Assembly (NCBI GenBank): GCA_022718015.1
Contig: JAIHZV010000075.1
Location: forward strand, 1-6,141
Source: Phascolarctobacterium sp.
Lineage (GTDB): Bacteria > Bacillota > Negativicutes > Acidaminococcales > Acidaminococcaceae
Length of the DNA: 6,141 nt
Reading direction: 5' to 3'
A model generated the notes under the pieces. That model was not told the DNA's origin, searched no databases, and was given only the letters and a program-made list of their open reading frames with translations. Shown here piece by piece: positions 1-6,141 of the stretch; the stretch's first letter is position 1, and every line of letters begins with the position of its first letter. The position numbers and the translations under genes are program-made.

Positions 1-22
1 GTTTATTATTGTTTTTTGGTTT

Positions 23-1018
23 TTACTTAAGCTCTATGCCCGGATACATGCGCTCTGCCAAAAATCTCAAGCCATCTTCCGTGCGGCAGCCTGTTCCATA
101 CGTAAAACGCAAGGGAATGCTATATGTCCTTTTATTTTTTATACAAGGCAAATTTTGCAAAGCAGGATTTTCCGTAAGCTTTGTAATACACTCGCCATAA
201 TCAGCATGACTACACACAACAAATAAAACATCCGGATTCTCTTTGACAACATTCTCAAAGCCTATTACCGCTGGTGTTTCTGAAACCCTGCCACCAATTC
301 TGCTCACCATATCACCAACTAATTTAGTTTTGTCATAGCTGATCATAGAGCTGATAAACTCCACAATCATAACCTTCGGTTTAGGATAAGCAGTATTTGC
401 CCTATTGATATCATCAATAGTTTTATAGGTGCTGTCCACAATAGCATCAGCCTTAGCGTCAACACGTAAAGCTGCACCTAAGTCACGTACAAACTGCATT
501 TCCTTATCGACAGTTTCCTTGATAATATGCTTGCTGGGCGTATTGGTATTCAAAGGCACGAGCGTCTTAACGCCACGCGTATTCCAATAATCAGTATTGT
601 CCAAGCGGTTTCTAATGAATACACATTGCTGCGCTATAATCAAATCAGGATGCAGACTAGTAACATATTCCATGTTCAGATAACCGCTGGGGCATTTTTT
701 TATTTTTTGAAACTCCTCCCAGTTTTCCTGACGCATAGCATATTTTCTATTATTTTGCGCAACAGCCATCAGAATATTAGGTGCCGCACCAAGCTGCAGC
801 AGAGTTTCTGTCTCGTTTTCACCAATAACAAGCACTCGCTGCGGTGCCTTATCAAATATTTGCTGATTGGGCCCTTTGACAAAATAATTATCTACATTAA
901 TATTGTTAACGACTACCGGTTTATCCTGCTGCTTTGCCTGCTGTTTATCAACGCTTTGACAGCCTAAGATATTGCAAGCAAGCGCAATAAGAAGACTACT
1001 AATAATAAATTTTTTCAT
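23..1018 (-). CDS. ABC transporter substrate-binding lipoprotein (BtuF/FecB/TroA-like, cluster B)
   Basis: Predicted periplasmic binding protein of 331 residues that would capture the chelate after outer-membrane passage and deliver it to the permease pair encoded just upstream. The N-terminus (MKKF, then a hydrophobic stretch) ends in a lipobox-like ILGC with Cys20 as the likely lipidated residue; Cys15 is a weaker alternative. A polar Gln/Lys/Asn-rich linker (about 21-45) precedes the folded domain. Family-like segments are a first strand and loop at 60-80 (QRVLVIGENETETLLQLGA), HPDLIIAQ at 123-130, NPDVLFVV at 261-268, NPALQNLP at 284-291 and the closing helix DGLRFLAERMYPG at 315-327. This matches the two-lobed, helix-linked fold of iron-siderophore, haem and cobalamin binding proteins; full length is normal. 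Six cysteines follow the linker (109, 132, 269, 277, 292, 311), which is many for this family. Its ATG overlaps the permease stop by four bases (ATGA), so translation is probably coupled. Substrate cannot be read from the sequence. Confidence 0.9.
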   Translation of the reverse strand: MKKFIISSLLIALACNILGCQSVDKQQAKQQDKPVVVNNINVDNYFVKGPNQQIFDKAPQRVLVIGENETETLLQLGAAPNILMAVAQNNRKYAMRQENWEEFQKIKKCPSGYLNMEYVTSLHPDLIIAQQCVFIRNRLDNTDYWNTRGVKTLVPLNTNTPSKHIIKETVDKEMQFVRDLGAALRVDAKADAIVDSTYKTIDDINRANTAYPKPKVMIVEFISSMISYDKTKLVGDMVSRIGGRVSETPAVIGFENVVKENPDVLFVVCSHADYGECITKLTENPALQNLPCIKNKRTYSIPLRFTYGTGCRTEDGLRFLAERMYPGIELK

Positions 1019-2043
1019 CGCTTACCATACCCATAATTTTTACTAATCAACAAATAAATAAATACCGGTGCACCAATAACCGAAACTACAACACCTATAG
1101 GCACCTCAGAGCCTTCCATAATCGTTCTACTGATAACGTCAGCGCAAACCATAAATAACATACCAAGCACTGCACTCATAGGCAGAACCTTTTTATAGTT
1201 ACCGCCACAAAGCAGCCGCGCTATATGCGGAATAACCAGACCGACAAAGCCAATAATCCCGCAGTTGTAAACCACCAGTCCGACTACCAGAGCACAAAGC
1301 AGAATATAAATCCTGCGCATTTTCGACAAATCATAGCCTAAGGTTACGGAAGCTTCATCTCCCAGCAACATCAGGTTAAGGATACGTGAATTCTTGACAA
1401 AATATAGCGATATAAAAAATACTACAGCTAACAGCATCCCTGTTTTCTGCCAAGCAGCAGTCTGCAGGCTGCCCATCAGCCAAAATGTTACACTTTGAAT
1501 ACGCTCTGCATCAGCATAGATAGAAATCAGCAGACTTATACCAGCTGCGCAAACTGCATTCAACGCCATTCCTGACAAAAGTATTGCTGTCGTGCCCGAT
1601 TTGCCAAACCTTAAGGATAGCAGAACGATAAATACCGTCACTGCTAAAGCTCCTAAAAATGCAAAGCAGCCAATAGCATCAAAACCGGCTACACTAGTAA
1701 AGCCTAAAATAATCGCTACAACGGCACCTAAGCCAGCACCAGAGGAAATTCCCAGCAAATAAGGATCCGCTAAAGAATTGCGCATAACAGCCTGCATCAC
1801 GCAGCCGGTTATACTAAGTCCATAGCCAACAACAGCCGCTAAGACCAATCTTGGCAAGCGCAGATAATAGATAACATCAGCAAGGATGCTACCGGCAGCT
1901 GATCCTTGAATAATTTGCCAAAGTAGTTGTGCTGTCTGCTGAAAGCCTATAGAAATAGTGCCCATGCCGATAGTAAAATTCAAAACAACGCAGGCAAAAA
2001 GCGCTGTTCCTACTATTGTTCCTAAAGTTTTAATTCGCTCCAT
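1015..2043 (-). CDS. FecCD/BtuC-type ABC transporter permease (second permease)
   Basis: Inner-membrane permease of 342 residues, probably with about ten transmembrane helices, forming half of the translocation channel. Family hallmarks in order: LRLPR at 61-65, QAVMRNSLADPYLLGISSGA at 84-103, the LLGDEASVTLG segment at 226-236, the ATPase-coupling region GIIGFVGLVIPHIARLL at 262-278, and EVPIGVVVSVIGAPVFIYLL at 313-332. The ATG at 2041-2043 is chosen because GAGGT lies four bases upstream. A TTG at 2065-2067 would add eight residues and overlap the ATPase gene, but no such site was seen favouring it. The gene begins seven bases after the ATPase stop and ends overlapping the lipoprotein start. 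It is clearly related to, but distinct from, the permease at 2811-3875, which suggests a heterodimeric channel of the FepD/FepG or FecC/FecD kind. No damage is visible. Confidence 0.93.
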   Translation of the reverse strand: MERIKTLGTIVGTALFACVVLNFTIGMGTISIGFQQTAQLLWQIIQGSAAGSILADVIYYLRLPRLVLAAVVGYGLSITGCVMQAVMRNSLADPYLLGISSGAGLGAVVAIILGFTSVAGFDAIGCFAFLGALAVTVFIVLLSLRFGKSGTTAILLSGMALNAVCAAGISLLISIYADAERIQSVTFWLMGSLQTAAWQKTGMLLAVVFFISLYFVKNSRILNLMLLGDEASVTLGYDLSKMRRIYILLCALVVGLVVYNCGIIGFVGLVIPHIARLLCGGNYKKVLPMSAVLGMLFMVCADVISRTIMEGSEVPIGVVVSVIGAPVFIYLLISKNYGYGKR

Positions 2044-2047
2044 AATG

Positions 2048-2052
2048 ACCTC
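2048..2052 (-). promoter_or_regulatory. Ribosome-binding site that fixes the second permease start
   Basis: GAGGT on the minus strand, four bases before the ATG at 2041-2043. It overlaps the ATPase stop codon (TGA, 2051-2053), so ribosomes finishing the ATPase are placed to restart on the permease. It favours the ATG over the upstream in-frame TTG at 2065-2067. Confidence 0.75.
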
Positions 2053-2809
2053 AATTTTTATAAGCAATTAAAAGCTTTCCGTCTGCCTTATGCATAACAT
2101 CGGCTTGTACTTCGTATAGCTCACTAATGAAAGCACTGGTTAAAAGCTCCTCAGGTGCACCCTGTCCCATTACCTGTCCATTTTTCATAGCAACTATTTC
2201 ATCACAATACATGGCTGCAATATTCAAATCATGCAGGGCAGCGACAACTGTAAAGCCTTGGCTGCGAATGATGTTTAATAATTGCAGCTGGTATTTTATA
2301 TCAAGGTGATTCGTCGGCTCATCCAAAATCAGACATTCCGTCTGCTGCGTCAGAGCACGCGCCAGCATAACCCTCTGCTGCTCACCGCCGCTTAACAAAG
2401 AAAAGCTGCTATGCGCAAATTTTTCCATACCGACAACTCGCAAAGCTTCATTAGCGATGGCATAATCCTCTGCGTTATCGTCCTCCATAGAGTTTTTATA
2501 CGGACTGCGTCCCATAAGCACAACATCGAGTACTTCAAAATCAAAGTTATAATAATTATGCTGCGCTAAAACGGACTGCAGCTGGGCGCTTTGCTTAACA
2601 GTATAATTTTTCAATGGCTGTCCATTTAGATAAACAACACCGCCGTCAGGCTCTAAAACTCTGTATATACATTTGAGCATTGTGCTCTTGCCACTGCCGT
2701 TAGGACCAATGATGCCTGTAAATTTTTGTCTGGGAAATTCTAGAGAAATATTTTTAAGAATTTCTCTATCGCCAAATTGCACCTTTAATCGTTCGATTTT
2801 TATATCCAT
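2051..2809 (-). CDS. ABC transporter ATP-binding protein (FecE/FhuC/BtuD family)
   Basis: Cytoplasmic ATPase of 252 residues that would power uptake through the two neighbouring permeases. All nucleotide-binding motifs are intact: Walker A GPNGSGKST at 35-43, Q-loop Gln83, ABC signature LSGGEQQR at 139-146, Walker B with LILDEP at 160-165 followed by the D-loop NHLD at 167-170, and switch His193 in ALHDLN. The MGRSPY segment at 99-104 is typical of the iron-siderophore/haem/B12 importer ATPases rather than of exporters, and the length is usual for them. The ATG at 2807-2809 is preferred because GGAG sits nine bases upstream; a TTG at 2822-2824 would add five residues but leaves that GGAG inside the coding sequence. 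The gene lies one base after the upstream permease stop and seven bases before the next permease. Substrate within the family is undetermined. Confidence 0.95.
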   Translation of the reverse strand: MDIKIERLKVQFGDREILKNISLEFPRQKFTGIIGPNGSGKSTMLKCIYRVLEPDGGVVYLNGQPLKNYTVKQSAQLQSVLAQHNYYNFDFEVLDVVLMGRSPYKNSMEDDNAEDYAIANEALRVVGMEKFAHSSFSLLSGGEQQRVMLARALTQQTECLILDEPTNHLDIKYQLQLLNIIRSQGFTVVAALHDLNIAAMYCDEIVAMKNGQVMGQGAPEELLTSAFISELYEVQADVMHKADGKLLIAYKN

Positions 2810-2810
2810 C

Positions 2811-3875
2811 TTATTTAGCTCCAAATCTATAATTTTGTTTAAGCATCATGTAAATAAAACATGGTGCACCAATCAAAGAAAAGACTACACCTAAAGGAAT
2901 ATCCACGCCTCTAATCAACGTTCTTGACAAAATATCCATCACTACAGTCGCCAAACCACCAAAGGCCACAGCAACAGGCAACAGCTTTTTATGGTTAGAA
3001 CCAAAAATAAGACGTACAAAATGTGGTACCAAAAGACCGATAAAGCCAATCGTACCAGAATTAAAAACGATAAAACCAACTAAAAGTCCATTCAACAGCA
3101 GATAGCGCCTGATATATTTTTTTAAATCAACGCCCAAGGTCATTGCCGAATCATAACCCGTAAGCATTAGATTCAAAATGCGTGTCTGTGTCATAAAATA
3201 ACCTGCCAGGCAAACCACAACCGTTAACAAAATAAGCACATTGCCGAGCTTGGCATTGGCGACATTCCCCATCAGCCAGTAGGTTATCGCTTCCATGCCT
3301 TCCTTGTTGCGTCCCACAAAGGCGATTAGGCTTGACAGGCTTGCACAGATAGCACTCACAGCCATACCGGCAAGCAGCAGATTAGAAGCTGATTTGCTAC
3401 GCGAATTGTCAGCTATAAAGGTTACCAATAAGGAGATGGCAAACGCTCCAATAAATGCACAAATGCCTATAGCTTGAGAACCAAAAAAAGCACCCAAGCC
3501 TAAGAAAATGGCACAGGTTGCGCCTAAGGATGCGCCTGAGGACACACCCAAAATATAGGGATCAGCTAAAGGATTTTTTACTACAGCCTGCATAATAATG
3601 CCGGATAAGGTCAAGCCCATGCCCACGCAGGCAGCAAGAATAATGCGCGGCATACGCAGCAGCCAGACAACATCAACTAAATCACTGCTTACATCTGCTG
3701 ATGCTATAATTCCTGCTTTAGTCAATAAGATTTCTATGATTTCTGTCCAATCCAGAGAAATGAATCCTAATTTCAAGCCGAGGATAATCATGCCTAGCAT
3801 AGCCAGACTCAGCAGCAGGAACAGATATTTTACTTTTATGTTTTTGATTTGTGCAGTTATTGCAAAATTCATCAT
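2811..3875 (-). CDS. FecCD/BtuC-type ABC transporter permease (first permease)
   Basis: Inner-membrane permease of 354 residues, the likely partner of the permease at 1015-2043. Hallmarks in order: LLRMPR at 72-77, QAVVKNPLADPYILGVSSGA at 96-115, LTGYDSAMTLG at 238-248, the coupling region GTIGFIGLLVPHFVRLIFG at 274-292, and DIPLGVVFSLIGAPCFIYMM at 325-344. Aligning residues 72-119 by eye with residues 60-107 of the other permease gives 31 of 48 identical positions; both proteins also end in a similar short polar tail beginning NY. An in-frame TAG lies directly before the first ATG (3873-3875), so the start is this codon or the adjacent second ATG (3870-3872). Only a weak GGG lies upstream, in contrast to the good sites of the receptor, ATPase and other permease, so initiation may be modest. 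It follows the receptor gene by 63 bases that contain a strong hairpin and lies one base before the ATPase start. Confidence 0.93.
   Translation of the reverse strand: MMNFAITAQIKNIKVKYLFLLLSLAMLGMIILGLKLGFISLDWTEIIEILLTKAGIIASADVSSDLVDVVWLLRMPRIILAACVGMGLTLSGIIMQAVVKNPLADPYILGVSSGASLGATCAIFLGLGAFFGSQAIGICAFIGAFAISLLVTFIADNSRSKSASNLLLAGMAVSAICASLSSLIAFVGRNKEGMEAITYWLMGNVANAKLGNVLILLTVVVCLAGYFMTQTRILNLMLTGYDSAMTLGVDLKKYIRRYLLLNGLLVGFIVFNSGTIGFIGLLVPHFVRLIFGSNHKKLLPVAVAFGGLATVVMDILSRTLIRGVDIPLGVVFSLIGAPCFIYMMLKQNYRFGAK
2819..2822 (-). promoter_or_regulatory. Ribosome-binding site that favours the ATG start of the ATPase
   Basis: GGAG on the minus strand, nine bases before the ATG at 2807-2809 and inside the last codons of the preceding permease. 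It touches the alternative TTG (2822-2824), so it cannot serve that codon. This supports the ATG and tight coupling of the two genes. Confidence 0.6.
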
Positions 3876-3894
3876 CTATACCCATAAATAATCA

Positions 3895-3921
3895 AACAGA
3901 TGGGGAATATCCCCATCTGTT
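3895..3921 (-). terminator. Perfect 12-bp intercistronic hairpin, possible leaky terminator or mRNA processing/stabilising stem
   Basis: Bases 3895-3906 are the exact reverse complement of 3910-3921, leaving a three-base loop. The stem includes four consecutive G-C pairs next to the loop. It lies 17 bases past the receptor stop and 19 bases before the permease ORF. On the minus strand the stem runs into a T-rich but interrupted tract (GTTTGATTATTTAT), while on the plus strand the following bases are not T-rich, so any terminator acts in the direction of the operon. The broken T-tract suggests partial termination or an RNA-protecting stem, which would give more receptor than transporter. As DNA it is also a palindrome that a dimeric protein could bind; no specific regulator is recognised. 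Confidence 0.65.
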
Positions 3922-3938
3922 ATGATTCAAATCCTTAA

Positions 3939-6053
3939 TTAAAGTTCAAAGTTTGCAGAGAATACTACGGTACGCGGAGCACCCAGGCATAAGCTGCTGC
4001 TACCAGAACGAGCACTCCAATAATCCTTGCCTGCTACATTGTAGCACATCAGGTCAAAGGTTACTGGTGTATTATTCAGTTTGGTCTTGTAGGAAGCACC
4101 CAAATCATACTTAGCATAGGAAGGAACATCCAATACACCATTATTGATTGAAGTGGAACTAAGGTAGGTCATTCTGCCAATAAAGGACAGCTCCTCAGTC
4201 GGATGATAAATAGCACCTACAGTACCAGACCATTTAGAAGCACCATTGATTTTATTGCCTTTGTAATCTTTGGCATCCAGATACATAGCGCCACCAATCA
4301 AATCCCATTTTTTAGCCAATTGACCGGTAAATGCCCATTCAAAGCCTTTATTTTCCTGCTCGCCATCCTGTACAAGATATTTAAGGCTACCAACTTTTTT
4401 ATCAATATTGTTAGCTTGAGTAATCTTGAAGGCAGTAAAGGTATTCAGAAAATCACCTGTTTTTACTTTTACGCCAATCTCATTTTGTTTGGTCTTCGCA
4501 GGATCAAGCATTTGTCCTTCATTTGCATAGCCTTTACCAAGAGATACCATAGAACCAGTGCCAAAGCTTTCAGTATGGTCAGCATAAACGGTTACAGCAT
4601 CAGATACCTTGTAGCTTGCTGCAAAGGTTGGGCAGATAGCATCAGAATCTTGATGAGAATTATCTTTCATAACTTTTTTAACCTTATGACCGTGCAAACC
4701 TAAGGTTACCACAAGCTTGTCATCAAGAGCTTTCAATGTATCTACTACATGCCAGCCAGTCATTTGAGCATCTTGGTTATGCGCAGGATCATAGGAAGGT
4801 CTAGGTAAAGACGGCCAATGATTAGCTTGATACAGATTACCAGTTCCTGTCCATCCTCCAAGCCCGCCATTCCATGCAGCATTGTTGCTCAAAGCGTATG
4901 TATACCAGGTTTTATCTACACCGACTAAATATTCATTTTCTACAGTGCCTAAGTTGAAACTACCCTTCAAACCAGTTCCCACAATTTTTTTAGTAAGATT
5001 CAGCGGATAGTTGGTCATATTAATGCTAAAATCACCATTATTGTTAGTGATTTTAGGATTGCCATCTACATAGCCATACCAATCCTCACGATGATAACCA
5101 GCATTAAAATATACATTTAAATTATCCGTCAATTTTTGCTCATGATTCAATGCAGCAATCCAGTTATCATATTCGTTATAGGACCAGTCTGGTTTATAAA
5201 TCTTGCCTGCATCAGGTACATCTGGTAAAGATGTTACAGCTGTGTCAAAGCTAAATGCACCAGGACCGCCCTTATGGTCTGTATGATCGTAAACAATTAA
5301 CAAATTACTCTTAGATTTATCGGTCTTCTGATCTAAGTTAATAGAAAATGCCTGCTGTTCAAGATTCTCTCCATCGATAGCAGTGTCACCATTAATATTA
5401 CTTGCAGTAATGCGAATACCATAGCGGTCGTTTTCACCAAAACGACGGCCTACGTCGATAGCCTCCTGCATAGAGGAACCACCACGGTAAGCAACCTTCA
5501 GATTAGCATTGCCCTCAGCAGAAGCAGCCTTAGATTGAATGTTAACAGTACCGGCAGCAGCTTCAGACAGCGGTGTTGCATTCAAGCCCAAGCTAGGGCC
5601 AGAAATAATGCTAACGCTATCAGCCCAGTAATAAGGAATATTTTCCTGACACAACAAGCCAGGAATACCATTTACATAATAGCTATGGCCCGATTGATAA
5701 ATACCACGAATGGAAATATCAGTATAGGTACCACCACGATCAGCTCTTACGGAAGGATCAAGAGAAAGTGCATCACTAATACCACCGTTAGGAGTAGCAA
5801 ATTTTTCAATAGTTTTATTGCTGATTTCGCTAACAGTCATCGGTGCAGACATAATGTCCTGCTTACCGGTCATGCCAATGGTTACAACCTCTTTAGCCAT
5901 CCCCCCCGGAAGAACATCTGCACTTCCTTCAACAACAACCTCATCCAAATTACCATGCATAGTTTGCTCTGCTGCACTAGCAGATACCACAAAGCCTACA
6001 CTAGCAATTGCACACAGCACTGACATAGCCAATGCTTTTTTGTTTTTCAACAT
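3939..6053 (-). CDS. TonB-dependent outer-membrane receptor, siderophore-receptor (FhuA/FhuE/FoxA) type
   Basis: Outer-membrane gated channel of 704 residues that would bind a ferric siderophore or similar chelate and import it using TonB energy. Order of parts: a Sec signal peptide (MLKNKK, hydrophobic core, cleavage after Ala27 or Ala28 in SASAA); a TonB-box-like DEVVVEG at 37-43; a plug at about 55-176 with IRG at 115-117, YYVNGIP at 125-131, an ISGPSLGL segment at 150-157 and GTVNIQSK at 168-175; then the beta-barrel. The C-terminal part has siderophore-receptor traits: DPAKTKQNEIGVK, NKGFEWAFTGQL, the YNVAGKDYW segment and the GAPRTVVFSANFEL ending. The last residue is Leu instead of the common Phe. 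Length is normal and no frame break is seen. The ATG at 6051-6053 is chosen because GAGGTG lies seven bases upstream; ATGs at 6057-6059 and 6066-6068 overlap or crowd that site. Haem or corrinoid as substrate cannot be excluded. TonB, ExbB and ExbD are not in the window. Confidence 0.94.
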   Translation of the reverse strand: MLKNKKALAMSVLCAIASVGFVVSASAAEQTMHGNLDEVVVEGSADVLPGGMAKEVVTIGMTGKQDIMSAPMTVSEISNKTIEKFATPNGGISDALSLDPSVRADRGGTYTDISIRGIYQSGHSYYVNGIPGLLCQENIPYYWADSVSIISGPSLGLNATPLSEAAAGTVNIQSKAASAEGNANLKVAYRGGSSMQEAIDVGRRFGENDRYGIRITASNINGDTAIDGENLEQQAFSINLDQKTDKSKSNLLIVYDHTDHKGGPGAFSFDTAVTSLPDVPDAGKIYKPDWSYNEYDNWIAALNHEQKLTDNLNVYFNAGYHREDWYGYVDGNPKITNNNGDFSINMTNYPLNLTKKIVGTGLKGSFNLGTVENEYLVGVDKTWYTYALSNNAAWNGGLGGWTGTGNLYQANHWPSLPRPSYDPAHNQDAQMTGWHVVDTLKALDDKLVVTLGLHGHKVKKVMKDNSHQDSDAICPTFAASYKVSDAVTVYADHTESFGTGSMVSLGKGYANEGQMLDPAKTKQNEIGVKVKTGDFLNTFTAFKITQANNIDKKVGSLKYLVQDGEQENKGFEWAFTGQLAKKWDLIGGAMYLDAKDYKGNKINGASKWSGTVGAIYHPTEELSFIGRMTYLSSTSINNGVLDVPSYAKYDLGASYKTKLNNTPVTFDLMCYNVAGKDYWSARSGSSSLCLGAPRTVVFSANFEL
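5901..5907 (-). repeat. G7 homopolymer tract inside the receptor gene
   Basis: Seven consecutive G on the coding strand encode the end of Pro49 plus Gly50 and Gly51 of the receptor, between the TonB box and the plug. An ATG follows immediately. The frame is intact through the tract here. A change of one G would truncate the protein soon after the signal peptide. Confidence 0.9.
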
Positions 6054-6060
6054 ACTCATA

Positions 6061-6066
6061 CACCTC
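6061..6066 (-). promoter_or_regulatory. Ribosome-binding site of the receptor gene
   Basis: GAGGTG on the minus strand, seven bases before the ATG at 6051-6053. Two other in-frame ATGs lie at 6057-6059 (one base after the site) and 6066-6068 (overlapping it), both badly spaced. The site therefore decides the start and gives a signal peptide that begins MLKNKK. Confidence 0.8.
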
Positions 6067-6087
6067 ATTAAAAAATTTATTTTTCAA

Positions 6088-6129
6088 CCCTCACCGCCGA
6101 GCTGTCCGAGTTTCGCGTGCGGCTCCGGC
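6088..6129 (-). other. GC-rich structured segment in the receptor leader, family not identified
   Basis: This 42-base stretch upstream of the receptor is far more GC-rich than the genes around it. On the minus strand, CC(G)GAG at 6123-6128 can pair with either of two copies of CTCGG, at 6106-6110 or 6097-6101. The second pairing extends to GCC(G)GAG with CTCGGC (6096-6101) and can hold an inner CCG/CGG stem. These foldings exclude each other, as in an attenuator or riboswitch expression region. The window ends only 12 bases further upstream, so any larger RNA is cut off. The order GGAGCCG, GAAA, then TGAGGG also loosely recalls bacterial group II intron RNA. Neither identity is established. 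An AT-rich stretch (6068-6087) separates it from the ribosome-binding site. Confidence 0.35.
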
Positions 6130-6141
6130 TAAAAGCTAATG

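Noticed and set aside
1..22. Terminator for the operon after the lipoprotein gene
   Set aside because: Only an AT-rich tail is present and no inverted repeat can be seen. The end of the transcript lies outside the window or another gene follows.
2041..2067. Overlap of the second permease with the ATPase by use of a TTG start
   Set aside because: The ATG at 2041-2043 has a good GAGGT site at proper spacing, which makes the upstream TTG unnecessary.
4203..4703. Plus-strand open frame of 166 codons, with similar ones at 527-967 and 5535-6023
   Set aside because: They lie antisense inside well-supported genes, show no family motifs, and have low-complexity or unnatural composition for proteins; I read them as shadows.
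5899..5910. Frameshift in the receptor gene at the G7 tract
   Set aside because: The reading frame is continuous through the tract and both sides belong to the same receptor (TonB box before, plug after).
6088..6141. Possible 3' end of a cobalamin riboswitch ahead of the receptor
   Set aside because: The hallmark GCCACTG box and the GGGAAGG element are not in the visible bases, and the terminal hairpin does not match the family pattern. The window is too short upstream to exclude it fully.
6054..6141. Fur box or sigma-70 promoter in the receptor leader
   Set aside because: The AT-rich stretch at 6068-6087 is only loosely palindromic, does not match the GATAATGATAATCATTATC pattern, and lies too close to the start codon for a -35/-10 pair.

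Overview
The window holds one tightly packed cluster of five genes, all on the minus strand, for taking a large scarce chelate (most likely a ferric siderophore; haem or a corrinoid are alternatives) across two membranes. In transcription order, from high to low coordinates, they are: a TonB-dependent outer-membrane receptor (3939-6053), a FecCD/BtuC-type permease (2811-3875), a FecE/BtuD-type ATPase (2051-2809), a second FecCD-type permease (1015-2043) and a substrate-binding lipoprotein (23-1018). The four inner-membrane and periplasmic genes abut or overlap (1-nt gap, 7-nt gap, 4-nt ATGA overlap), so they form one translationally coupled unit. The receptor is separated from them by 63 bases that contain a perfect 12-bp hairpin.

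The host must have an outer membrane, because the receptor has a Sec signal peptide, a TonB box, a plug and a beta-barrel ending. The DNA is moderately AT-rich by eye. Together with the style of the signal peptides, this fits a diderm Firmicute of the Negativicutes (Phascolarctobacterium, Acidaminococcus, Megasphaera and relatives). That is an inference from general character, not from a marker gene.

Expected working order: the receptor binds the ligand at the surface and imports it with energy from a TonB-ExbB-ExbD complex encoded elsewhere. The lipoprotein captures it in the periplasm and delivers it to a channel formed by the two different permeases, and the ATPase drives uptake into the cytoplasm. 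The C-terminal part of the receptor resembles the FhuA/FhuE/FoxA-type siderophore receptors, and two non-identical permeases also fit siderophore systems (FepD/FepG, FecC/FecD) better than the homodimeric BtuC2 arrangement. The substrate is not proven by sequence.

Region 6054-6141, upstream of the receptor, is an incomplete leader. It contains the receptor's ribosome-binding site, an AT-rich stretch and, at 6088-6129, an unusually GC-rich segment with two competing foldings. I could not assign that segment to a known RNA family. Bases 1-22, beyond the last gene, hold no visible terminator, so the transcript may continue outside the window. I see no mobile element, CRISPR array, tRNA or rRNA. 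The locus looks like a well-formed member of a known transport class rather than a new system; the points worth a second look are the leader, the intercistronic hairpin, a G7 tract in the receptor gene and the cysteine-rich binding protein.
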